From Alphaproteobacteria bacterium (GTDB taxonomy: Bacteria; Pseudomonadota; Alphaproteobacteria; SMXP01), in the NCBI GenBank assembly GCA_028280675.1, contig JANQLI010000148.1, positions 1 through 38,786 of the forward strand: 38,786 nt of DNA, written 5' to 3'. Shown here piece after piece: positions 20,054 to 28,804 of the stretch. The notes beneath the pieces were generated by a model. It had not been told where the DNA came from. It did not search any database and saw only the letters and a list, made by a program, of their open reading frames with translations. Numbering within the stretch: position 1 is the first letter of the stretch; each line of letters opens with the position of its first letter. The position numbers and the translations under genes were made by a program.

Positions 20054-20124
20054 AGTCAGTTCCTAGTTTCGGGGCAGGTGAGAATCTGTCTCGTGCAGAC
20101 CCCTATATTTCTATTTCAGGTAAT

Positions 20125-20134
20125 ATACTAGCAG
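20125..20134. promoter_or_regulatory. Candidate regulon operator, site 6 (ATACTAGCAG)
   Basis: Upstream of the NahE-like gene (-); on the minus strand TTGAAA-N17-TAGTAT overlaps it. Confidence 0.55.
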
Positions 20135-20674
20135 ATCAGATATGCAATTTCAATAACCCTCTATCTGTTAATCTCTATCATGAGGGGTTCTTGGGTTATT
20201 TGAGACTTGTGACGGCGATTCATAGCTTTAGGCGTGCTTTCTATAGATATTGAATCTTTCTGAAAGTTGACCGCTTCTCTCCAGATCAGGTGTGCGTAAT
20301 GTGAAGTTAATACACAAAGAGTCATAGTGGCTGATCAAACTTATAAGCCTCTTTATGAAGGCGAAGAGCGCTAAAGCATAGAATCTATCAGGCATATACG
20401 CTGGTAGACTGTCCCTCAGTTACATTCTGAGTGGGATCAATATGTCTCTTCTTTGTATGCTGTAAGTCAATGTTTCATGTTTTCAGCTATGCCAGCCTAA
20501 GGACATCATAGGTCGCGGGTATGGCATTTATTACCCTCGATGAAGATCAGAATAATCTGCCCAGTAGAAGCCAAATGTGAGGGGGGTGTATTCTTTAGGA
20601 TGCGTTGACTCTCGGGCACTAGAACGAATCAGCGCCGAATTTTACGGGAAAATGCGTAAAAGGCTTTACTTATA

Positions 20675-20684
20675 TGCTAGAATG
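20675..20684. promoter_or_regulatory. Candidate regulon operator, site 7 (ATGCTAGAAT)
   Basis: Upstream of the flavin monooxygenase/meta-cleavage operon (20817 onward). Confidence 0.55.
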
Positions 20685-20816
20685 TTACATAATCAGTCTC
20701 GAACTTCTTCACTGAGTGTATTTCGCTCACTTAGGTGGGGTTCACAGATGGTCTGTTATTAAGAGGGCAAAGTGTCAGCCAGACCGTGACTGGTTTAAAA
20801 ATGAAATGGATGAGCA

Positions 20817-21986
20817 ATGAACGATATACCTACGCCAGTCAGTCTTATTAATGCAGCGAGAGCAATGAAGCCTCAGTTGCGGGAACGCGCAGCTCAGGTG
20901 GAAGAAGCGCGCATTGTTGGTAGAGAAACAATTGCGGAGTTCCGAGAAGCGGGTTTCTTTAAAATTCTTCAGCCTAAATCTTATGGTGGTTATGAACTTC
21001 CGCCGGAAGTTTTATCTGATGTTATATTTGAAGTGGCTTCTGCTTGTGGGTCAAGCGGTTGGACACTTGCCGTCTTAGCGCTGCATCAATGGGAAGTTCA
21101 GCTTCTCCCGGAAGATGCTATTGCTGACATTTGGGGTGATGATCCAAATGTACTTTTATCGTCTGCTTATGCGCCATCCGGAAATGTGAAGCCAGTAGAT
21201 GGTGGATATGAGCTGAGTGGTGAGTGGCCGTATTCAAGCGGATGTGATCATGCCGACTGGGCGATTGTTGGTGGGGTGCGTCCACCACGGTCGGATGATG
21301 AGGTTCCTGCGCTTTGTGGTTTCTTCGTTCCAAGGTCAGAATATGAGATTATCGATGACTGGAACGTCATGGGGTTGGCTGGTACCGGGAGTAAAAGAAT
21401 TAAGATGGATGGTGTTTTTGTTCCAGAACGTCACCAGCATGCGATATTTGGTTCTGCACCACCACCTCCTGAAGATGCAAATACGATTTATAAAATTCCG
21501 TTTGCTCTCGTTTTTGTAGAAATGTTGTCTGCTGCCGTGCATGGCATGGCCATGGGTATGTTGGACCAATTTATAGAACGCAATAAAGCGCGTCTCGGTG
21601 CGTTGGATCAGTCAAAGTATTCTGAGAATTCAGACATTCACCGATACATTGCAGAAACGGAATTTGTGATCCGTTCATCACGGATGCTGAGTCATGAAAA
21701 TCAACGAACGGCATTTAACTTAGCTGAAGCGGGGCAAGAACAGGCGCTTATAGACAAAGTTCGGCACTTATGGGAAGCCGCTAAGTCCGTGCACAATTGT
21801 TCTGAAACCTGTTCAAAACTCTATTCCGTAAGTGGCGCGCATACCCTTTTTGAAGGTGATTCACTGCAGCGACTCTTCCGTGATTTGCAAAGCGGAACAA
21901 TGCATATGGCCTTTAATTACAACGCATATGCGCGCAACTACGGTGGCATGCATATGGGGCATCCGAATTCAGGGAGTTTTGTATAG
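20817..21986 (+). CDS. Flavin-dependent monooxygenase oxygenase component (acyl-CoA dehydrogenase fold; HsaA/HpaH-C2-like)
   Basis: 389 aa; LRERAAQVEEARIVGRETIAEFREAGFFKILQPKSYGGYELPPEVLSDVIFEVASACGSSGWTLAV; co-directional flavin reductase at 24268. Confidence 0.85.
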   Translation: MNDIPTPVSLINAARAMKPQLRERAAQVEEARIVGRETIAEFREAGFFKILQPKSYGGYELPPEVLSDVIFEVASACGSSGWTLAVLALHQWEVQLLPEDAIADIWGDDPNVLLSSAYAPSGNVKPVDGGYELSGEWPYSSGCDHADWAIVGGVRPPRSDDEVPALCGFFVPRSEYEIIDDWNVMGLAGTGSKRIKMDGVFVPERHQHAIFGSAPPPPEDANTIYKIPFALVFVEMLSAAVHGMAMGMLDQFIERNKARLGALDQSKYSENSDIHRYIAETEFVIRSSRMLSHENQRTAFNLAEAGQEQALIDKVRHLWEAAKSVHNCSETCSKLYSVSGAHTLFEGDSLQRLFRDLQSGTMHMAFNYNAYARNYGGMHMGHPNSGSFV

Positions 21987-22136
21987 GGTGCATCAGCACA
22001 GCATGTGCGACTGAAAATAATGGGTCTAACCATATCTGCTCAATGCGATATGTGAGCCAAGATTACTGACGGAATGGCAGCCTCGTGTTGTCTTGCGTAG
22101 TGGCGTGATCGTGTGCGCCGAAGAGGAGGATAGATA

Positions 22137-23369
22137 ATGAAAGTACTTGCATTCCAGCAGGCGCCGTATCGTCATATGCCCGCTGATTTCGCGGAGAAAT
22201 ACAATTCAGTTGTGAATACTCCTTATTTTGAGTTGGTTGATAATCAGCTCATGCATGAGGACCACGTACATTTTATTGATGAGATGTTACATGCAGCGCG
22301 TTGTGGTTTCGATGGAATCGGTCTTACCGAGCATGGTCAATCATCATATGATGTCTTGCCTAATCCCAATTTGCAGCTTGCAGCATTAGCTTATGCAACA
22401 CAATCAGAAGGCCTTGATACTGCGTTAGCGTGTTTGGGTCGTTCGTTGGGTAAAACAAAGGAGCCGCTACGAGTGGCTGAAGAGTATGCGGTTTTGGATC
22501 AAATCAGTGGTGGACGTTTGATCGCAGGTTATCCAATTTCTCTAAGCTTTGACTCAAATATCAACCAAGGTATTCCCCCCATACAGACCCGTGATCGTTT
22601 CGCGGAAAATATTATGTTGATTGATAAGGCTCACAAGGAGAAAGAACCATTTGCGTGGAATGGGAAATACAACAAACACCCACATGTGAATCTCTGGCCG
22701 CGCCCTGTGCAGCCGTCGCTTCCTGTGTGGTCTCCTGCTGTTGGAAATCCGCATACACTTGGTGGAATTCTTGATCGTGATCAGGTGTTTTTATATTTCA
22801 GTTGGTTCGGGCCTAAATTGACGGGTCGCATCTTTGATCGTTATTGGGAGATGGCCGAAGAACGTGGCCGTGACACGAATCCCTATCGACTTGCGTTCCT
22901 GCAATGTGTTGCTGTTGGAGAAACGGATGAAGAAGCGCATAGAGAGTACGGTCCGCACGTGAAAGCGGCATTTAATACTGGTCTTGGCTGTATACCCCAA
23001 TCCAATCTCGGCGTTCCTGGTTATATGGACATTAACGGCGTCGAAGCAGTGACGCGAGATCCGGGTGACTTTGGTATTTTTCCTAAAATGCGTACGGCAG
23101 CATATGAAGAAATCGTCGATGCGCAGGCGTGTATTGTTGGTGGTGTAGATACGGTAGCTGAACAGTTAATCGAGCTCATTAAATCACACCGGATTGGCAA
23201 TTTGTTGCTCATGACACAGCACGGGTCCATGCCAACAGAGCTTACCAAGAAAAACATCAGTCTTGTTGCAGAAAAAGTGATGCCCAAGCTGCGTCAAGCA
23301 TGGTCAGAAGCTGGTTTTGACGCTCAAGGTTGGGAACACAATTGGTGGCCAACCGGACTTACCAACTAA
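22137..23369 (+). CDS. Luciferase-like (LLM class) flavin-dependent oxidoreductase
   Basis: 410 aa; GFDGIGLTEHGQSSYDVLPNP, EEYAVLDQISGGRLIAGYP typical of bacterial luciferase-like monooxygenases. Confidence 0.85.
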   Translation: MKVLAFQQAPYRHMPADFAEKYNSVVNTPYFELVDNQLMHEDHVHFIDEMLHAARCGFDGIGLTEHGQSSYDVLPNPNLQLAALAYATQSEGLDTALACLGRSLGKTKEPLRVAEEYAVLDQISGGRLIAGYPISLSFDSNINQGIPPIQTRDRFAENIMLIDKAHKEKEPFAWNGKYNKHPHVNLWPRPVQPSLPVWSPAVGNPHTLGGILDRDQVFLYFSWFGPKLTGRIFDRYWEMAEERGRDTNPYRLAFLQCVAVGETDEEAHREYGPHVKAAFNTGLGCIPQSNLGVPGYMDINGVEAVTRDPGDFGIFPKMRTAAYEEIVDAQACIVGGVDTVAEQLIELIKSHRIGNLLLMTQHGSMPTELTKKNISLVAEKVMPKLRQAWSEAGFDAQGWEHNWWPTGLTN

Positions 23370-23408
23370 CGCATCGCTTATGCAGATCAATATTCGGAGT
23401 TAGGCAAA

Positions 23409-24230
23409 ATGAGCAACAACACGAACATCAAAGGTCCCGAGAGGGAAGAAGTCATAGGCGTTTGGAATGACGAGATCAGCCTGCGCGTCAATATTGCCGG
23501 GGATGGTCCAGCGTTACTGTATTTCCATCCTGCCGGAGGCCTCTATTGGGACGAATTTCTTGATGCACTCGCAGAAAGCTACACGGTTTATGCGCCCGAA
23601 TTACCTGGAACAACGCCGGGTGATCCTTATGCCATACATAAGGTCAAGGATTATACTGACCTTATACTTATGTACGAAGAGCTAATTCAGAAACTCAACT
23701 TAAAGGGTTCTGTTGCTATTGGACAGTCTATGGGTGGTATGATCGCCTTTGATCTTGCATCCTTTTATCCTGATATCTTTAGCCACCTTATTGGACTGGC
23801 GCCGTGTGGCTTATGGCGAGATGATGCGCCAGTTGCGATCGCAGATCTTTATGTGGCAGCTCCTGAAACGGTTCCGAGTTTTCTTTTTGATGATCCTTCG
23901 CTGCCTGCAGCGCAGGCGATGCTGTCATTGCCAGAAGACCCCGCAAACATACCTAAGCACGTGGCTCAAGCGGTATGGAATCTGGGGTGTGCTGGAAAAT
24001 TTATGTGGCCCTTCCCGGATCATGGCCTAGGTGGCAGGCTGCATCGTATTGCGATACCGACACTGGTTCTTTGGGGACGCAATGATAATTTAGTGCCTTC
24101 GATTTATGCCGAAGATTTCGGAGCAAATATCTCAGGCAGTGAAGTTCATCTGTACGAAAACTGCGGGCATATTTTGCAAATCGAAAAATTAGACGACGCA
24201 TTGTCAGATGTGAAGCGATTCATAGCTTAG
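23409..24230 (+). CDS. Alpha/beta-hydrolase
   Basis: 273 aa; nucleophile elbow GQSMGG, acid region LWGRNDNLVP, GHILQIEKLDD histidine. Confidence 0.87.
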   Translation: MSNNTNIKGPEREEVIGVWNDEISLRVNIAGDGPALLYFHPAGGLYWDEFLDALAESYTVYAPELPGTTPGDPYAIHKVKDYTDLILMYEELIQKLNLKGSVAIGQSMGGMIAFDLASFYPDIFSHLIGLAPCGLWRDDAPVAIADLYVAAPETVPSFLFDDPSLPAAQAMLSLPEDPANIPKHVAQAVWNLGCAGKFMWPFPDHGLGGRLHRIAIPTLVLWGRNDNLVPSIYAEDFGANISGSEVHLYENCGHILQIEKLDDALSDVKRFIA

Positions 24231-24267
24231 ATCAGCTGCTGCTGATTATGGAAATTAAGGCCGTGTA

Positions 24268-25281
24268 ATGAGTGACGCACTCCTCAAAGGGACGAATATG
24301 CATAAGCCGGTATTTGATTCAAATGAATTCAGGCGCTCGCTTGGAACATTTGCAACTGGTGTGACTATCATTACTGTGCGTAGTCCTGATGGAGAACCTA
24401 TTGGCGTAACGGCGAATAGCTTTAGTTCCGTATCCCTTGATCCCCCTCTTGTTCTTTGGAGTTTAGCCAAAAATGCGAAAAGTCTTCCTGCATTTCAAGC
24501 AGCGGAGTACTTTGCAATTCACATTCTTTCGGCAGAACAAGAAGGCTTATCGAATTTATTCGCCTCGCAGGGGGCAGATAAGTTCGGCAACTTGAACACG
24601 GAGCAGGGTATAGGCGATACACCGTTGCTTGATGGATGCTGCACACGGATGCAATGTAAAGTGGCGCATCAATACGAGGGCGGTGATCATATCATATTTG
24701 TTGGAGAGGTCGTTGATCTCGTTAGCAATGATTTAACGCCACTTGTCTTTCAAGCGGGAAAATATTCTTTAGCAGCTCGTAAAACAGATGATACACCATT
24801 GATAAGTAGCTCATCTTCCGGGTTCGATGAGGATTTTTTTGGCTATTTGTTGTGGCGTGCATACTTCCAATTCCAATCTGAAGTTAACAAGCAAGCGCCA
24901 TTCAGAGGCTTCACCAGTCTTGAGTTTTTGATCCTTGTCACGCTCGCACATAATAATTGGCGAGCTGTCGATACACTGTGCGATATGATAGTGCATGATG
25001 GTGATCATGACTTGGTGGGCCAAGCATTGGAATCCTTAGTTGAAAAGGGCCTTCTTCAGGAGAAGGCCGACAAGAATGGATTTAAACTATGCGGTTTGAG
25101 TGAAACCGGAAACGAAAAAGCACTCGAACTACTCACTATCGCCAAATCAACGGAATCCACATTTTTGGAAAGGCTTGGGCAGAAGGAAAGTGCTGCCCTC
25201 AAGAATTTACTTAAAGGTTTTATCGTTGAGACGGATACGGGGATACCTCACCCTTGGGAGCGCACTGAAGGTGAAGCCTAA
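24268..25281 (+). CDS. Flavin reductase (HpaC/HsaB-like) fused to a C-terminal MarR-like winged-helix domain
   Basis: 337 aa; N-terminal FRRSLGTFATGVTIITVRSPDGEPIGVTANSFSSVSLDPPLVLWSL; about 150 extra C-terminal residues with wHTH-like FTSLEFLILVTLAHNNWRAVDTLCDMI...LVGQALESLVEKGLLQE. Confidence 0.83.
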   Translation: MSDALLKGTNMHKPVFDSNEFRRSLGTFATGVTIITVRSPDGEPIGVTANSFSSVSLDPPLVLWSLAKNAKSLPAFQAAEYFAIHILSAEQEGLSNLFASQGADKFGNLNTEQGIGDTPLLDGCCTRMQCKVAHQYEGGDHIIFVGEVVDLVSNDLTPLVFQAGKYSLAARKTDDTPLISSSSSGFDEDFFGYLLWRAYFQFQSEVNKQAPFRGFTSLEFLILVTLAHNNWRAVDTLCDMIVHDGDHDLVGQALESLVEKGLLQEKADKNGFKLCGLSETGNEKALELLTIAKSTESTFLERLGQKESAALKNLLKGFIVETDTGIPHPWERTEGEA

Positions 25282-25376
25282 GAAGTTTTCAAATATGTGC
25301 ACGCCATACGCAGTTTTCATGGATGCCCATTCACTTTTGAGCTTTTAGCTAAAGAGAAAGAGATTCATTTTCGATT

Positions 25377-25955
25377 ATGGAGGTATTGGTCTTTTTTAAT
25401 TTTCGCAGCCCTTATTGCTATTTAGCGACGCAAACGCTCTTTGATGAGATAGGCAAGCGTGGTGCAAAATTGATATGGAAGCCGCTCGCGGGATGGGATG
25501 GACGATCTCCTAAAGATCGTCCACGGATAAAAGACAAAGTGAGAATCGCACGTCAGGATGTTCAAAGAATTGCAAGAAAAATGGACATTCCTTTTTGCCC
25601 TCCACCGCCTGATACGGATCCGACATTAGCTGCTCTTGGTTCGTTATATGCAGAAAAAAGCGGTCAACTTGCAGCATATGTGAAGGCTGTTATGCAAGCT
25701 GAATGGGCAGAAGGCAAAGATATTGGAGATGAATACGTGCTGATGGAGAGCGTCAAGAAGTCCGATCTTAATGGCGAAGAATTTCTTATAAGTTTGAAAA
25801 ATCGCGATTTAAAGAACCAACTTTCAAAAAACTGGGAGGAAGCGCAGGAGCTGGGCGTGATTGGTGTTCCATCTTTTGTTGTCGAGGATCAGATTTTTTG
25901 GGGACATGATCGCCTCTCCTACTTGCTTGATTATATAGAGGAGAGAGCCGCATAG
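25377..25955 (+). CDS. 2-hydroxychromene-2-carboxylate isomerase-like (DsbA/kappa-GST family), copy 2
   Basis: 192 aa; VLVFFNFRSPYCYLATQTLFDEI...GVIGVPSFVVEDQIFWGHDRLSYLLDYI. Confidence 0.83.
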   Translation: MEVLVFFNFRSPYCYLATQTLFDEIGKRGAKLIWKPLAGWDGRSPKDRPRIKDKVRIARQDVQRIARKMDIPFCPPPPDTDPTLAALGSLYAEKSGQLAAYVKAVMQAEWAEGKDIGDEYVLMESVKKSDLNGEEFLISLKNRDLKNQLSKNWEEAQELGVIGVPSFVVEDQIFWGHDRLSYLLDYIEERAA

Positions 25956-26266
25956 CGAAGACGGAAACAGATCAGTCTTGGGCATACACCCTTGAGTTTG
26001 AAGACACTGGAATAAGCTTAATGTGTCGTGCGTCGAAATCTGTTCTTGCAGAGCTTGAGAGACAACATTGTCAAACAGTGTCTATTGGTTGCCGTGGGGG
26101 TGGGTGTGGTGTGTGCCGTGTTGAAGTATTGATGGGGAAATATGCGGTTGGGACGATGAGTCGAGCGCAAGTGTCCTTAGAAGAAGAGAGATGTGGCATC
26201 GTATTAGCTTGTCAGCTTTATCCCGAAAGTGATTTGAAGCTTCGGGTGCTTAACCGAAAAAATTAA
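25952..26266 (+). CDS. xylT: XylT-like plant-type [2Fe-2S] ferredoxin (start codon uncertain; probable ATA start at 25952)
   Basis: CRGGGCGVCRVEVL...CQLYPESDL cluster-binding pattern. Track ORF begins at ATG 26021, but the in-frame upstream sequence IAKTETDQSWAYTLEFEDTGISLM looks like the missing N-terminal strands; no ATG/GTG/TTG lies between stop 25928 and 26021; AGAGGAG lies 8 nt upstream of ATA 25952. Confidence 0.75.
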   Translation: MAKTETDQSWAYTLEFEDTGISLMCRASKSVLAELERQHCQTVSIGCRGGGCGVCRVEVLMGKYAVGTMSRAQVSLEEERCGIVLACQLYPESDLKLRVLNRKN

Positions 26267-26313
26267 AATTGAGTAGTTATGGAATTTAATCAGGTGAGAG
26301 AGGAAATCGGAAA

Positions 26314-27237
26314 ATGGCAATGACAGGTGTACTGCGTCCAGGTTTCTGCCAATTGCGGGTCTTGGATATGGAAAAATCAATGGTTCACTATCGAGATCGG
26401 ATCGGTCTTGATGAAGTGAGTCAGGAAAAAGATGGTCGTGTGTATTTGAAAGCGCGCGATGAATTTGACCGCCATAGCATTATTTTGCGATCTGCCGATG
26501 AACCGGGTATGGATTGCATGGGTTTTAAAGTGTTAGATGACGAAAGCCTTACCCAGCTTGAAAAGGATCTCACCGCTTTTGGCGTGGATGTCGAGCATAT
26601 TGAGGCAGGTGAGCAGCCCGGTATCGGTCGGCGTATTCGTTTCCAAGCGCCTATGGGGCATATCTTTGATTTTTATGCGGAGATGGAAAAATCGGATAAA
26701 GGCCCAATGGTACAGGACCCGCATGTTTGGGATGAGCAACCCCGCGGTATGCGACCAATCCGTTTTGATCATTGCTTATTGTATGGTGATGAACTGGATG
26801 AAACAGCCGAGATTTTTCAAAAAGTCTTAGGCTTTCAAGTTTCTGAGGTCATTCGCGTTGAAGGGGACGTGATCAATGCATACTTCTTAACATGCAGCAC
26901 GAAGGCGCATGACATTGCTTTGATCCGCTTTCCTGAAAAAGGGAAGTTCCATCATTGCTCCTTTTTATTGGAAGACTGGAATGCCATTGGCAATGCGGCA
27001 GATATAATGACTCGTTACGATATCTCTGTTGATATTGGACCAACACGTCATGGTATTACGCGCGGTAAAACAATCTATTTCTTTGATCCATCGGGAAATC
27101 GCAATGAAGTTTTCTCAGGTGGCTACAACTTCTACCCTGACAATCCTCGCCGTGAATGGTGTGAAGAAGAAGTAGGACGTGCGATTTTCTATTACGAAAA
27201 GCAACTTAATGATCGCTTCATGGGAGTTGTGACCTAA
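26314..27237 (+). CDS. xylE: Catechol 2,3-dioxygenase (type I extradiol, VOC fold)
   Basis: 307 aa; TGVLRPGFCQLRVLDMEKSMVHYRDRIGL...FDHCLLYGDELDETAEIFQKVLGFQ...YFFDPSGNRNEVFSGGY. Confidence 0.93.
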   Translation: MAMTGVLRPGFCQLRVLDMEKSMVHYRDRIGLDEVSQEKDGRVYLKARDEFDRHSIILRSADEPGMDCMGFKVLDDESLTQLEKDLTAFGVDVEHIEAGEQPGIGRRIRFQAPMGHIFDFYAEMEKSDKGPMVQDPHVWDEQPRGMRPIRFDHCLLYGDELDETAEIFQKVLGFQVSEVIRVEGDVINAYFLTCSTKAHDIALIRFPEKGKFHHCSFLLEDWNAIGNAADIMTRYDISVDIGPTRHGITRGKTIYFFDPSGNRNEVFSGGYNFYPDNPRREWCEEEVGRAIFYYEKQLNDRFMGVVT

Positions 27238-27331
27238 ACAGATATCACTCTGACTATTGATCATTAAGGATAGAAGGAAAATGTGGGGCAGGTATGTGAT
27301 TAAATCCTGATCATCACAAAGTTAGATACAC

Positions 27332-28798
27332 ATGACATCAAGAGAAATATTACATTTTATCGATGGGGCTTATACGGCTGGCTCATCTGGGCGGATGTAT
27401 GAGAATATCAATCCTGTGGATGGGAGTGTGATCTCACATATCTGTGAGGGGGGCCGTGACGATGTTGATCAAGCTGTGAGTGCCGCGCGTCGTGCACTTG
27501 CAGGCCCCTGGCGCGATATGACAGTTCAGCAGCGTTCAGATATTCTTTACCGGGTTGCCGACGGTATCACAGCACGATTTGATGAATTCCTTGAGGCCGA
27601 ATGTCTCGATACGGGTAAGCCTCATTCCTTGGCAAGGTCAATCGATATCCCTCGCGGTGCCGCAAACTTTAAGGTTTTTGCTGATCTTGTGAAAAATGTA
27701 CCTGCAGAATCCTTTGTAATGGATACACCTGATCAACAAGGTGCTGTGAACTATTCGATCCGTACACCCAAAGGGGTGATTGGCGTTATCTCACCATGGA
27801 ATCTGCCGCTTCTACTCATGACATGGAAGGTGGGTCCAGCCTTGGCCTGTGGAAATACGGTTGTTGTAAAGCCTTCCGAGGTAACGCCAACTACGACGGC
27901 ACTGCTTGGTGAGGTGATGAATGAAGCAGGCGTTCCACCCGGTGTGTACAATGTTGTGCATGGGTTTGGAGCGAATTCTGCGGGGGCCTTTTTGACAGAA
28001 CATCCAGATGTTGATGCCATCACATTCACAGGAGAGACATCAACGGGCACAGCGATTATGAAGGCTGCGTCTGAAGGGGTGCGTGATGTATCCTTTGAGC
28101 TGGGTGGGAAGAACCCTGCAATTGTTTTTGCCGATTGTGATCTCGATAAAGCCATTGAAGGAACCATGCGATCTGCTTTTGCAAATTGCGGTCAGGTCTG
28201 TCTCGGTACCGAGCGTGTTTATGTGGAGCGGCCAATCTTTGATGAATTCGTAAAGCGTCTCAAAGAGGGTGCTGAAGGCCTTGTGATCGGTCCACCTGAT
28301 ATGGAAGGGGCTGCGCTTGGTCCACTGGTGAGCCAGGAGCATCAGGATAAAGTTCTCAAATATTATGATCTTGCTGCGTCGTTAGGTGCCCAGATTGTTA
28401 CGGGTGGCGGCGCTCCGAGCATGAACGATGCACTGCAATCGGGATTCTGGGTGGAGCCGACTATTTGGACGGGATTACCCGATGATAGCCCCATCATGAA
28501 AGAAGAAATTTTTGGCCCATGCTGTCATATCACACCATTTGATTCAGAAGATGAAGTTATCGCTTTGGCAAATGATACGGATTATGGGTTGTGCTCGTCC
28601 GTGTGGACGGAAAATCTCTCAAAAGCGAACCGTGTTGCAGCGCAAATTGATTGTGGCATCACATGGGTGAACTCGTGGTTTTTGCGCGATCTTCGGACAC
28701 CTTTTGGTGGCGCAAAACAATCCGGTATCGGTCGCGAAGGTGGTGTTCATAGCTTGGAATTTTACACAGAGCTACGCAATATCTGTGTGAAGCTGTAG
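27332..28798 (+). CDS. dmpC: 2-hydroxymuconic semialdehyde dehydrogenase
   Basis: 488 aa ALDH; GVIGVISPWNLPLLLMTWKVGPALACGNTVVVKPSE, FELGGKNPAIVFADCD, CGQVCLGTERVYV; follows xylE. Confidence 0.9.
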   Translation: MTSREILHFIDGAYTAGSSGRMYENINPVDGSVISHICEGGRDDVDQAVSAARRALAGPWRDMTVQQRSDILYRVADGITARFDEFLEAECLDTGKPHSLARSIDIPRGAANFKVFADLVKNVPAESFVMDTPDQQGAVNYSIRTPKGVIGVISPWNLPLLLMTWKVGPALACGNTVVVKPSEVTPTTTALLGEVMNEAGVPPGVYNVVHGFGANSAGAFLTEHPDVDAITFTGETSTGTAIMKAASEGVRDVSFELGGKNPAIVFADCDLDKAIEGTMRSAFANCGQVCLGTERVYVERPIFDEFVKRLKEGAEGLVIGPPDMEGAALGPLVSQEHQDKVLKYYDLAASLGAQIVTGGGAPSMNDALQSGFWVEPTIWTGLPDDSPIMKEEIFGPCCHITPFDSEDEVIALANDTDYGLCSSVWTENLSKANRVAAQIDCGITWVNSWFLRDLRTPFGGAKQSGIGREGGVHSLEFYTELRNICVKL

Positions 28799-28804
28799 GG
28801 GATT

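Noticed and set aside
19701-20066. 121-aa plus-strand ORF antisense to the NahE-like gene
   Set aside because: Ser/Arg/Pro-rich shadow ORF opposite a well-supported hydratase-aldolase.
20577-20762. 61-aa plus-strand ORF in the long intergenic region
   Set aside because: No recognisable motif, contains operator-like site 7 and a promoter-like region; more likely noncoding leader.
27751-28167. 138-aa minus-strand ORF inside the 2-hydroxymuconic semialdehyde dehydrogenase gene
   Set aside because: Antisense shadow of a clearly coding ALDH frame; low-complexity, no family features, no independent RBS context.
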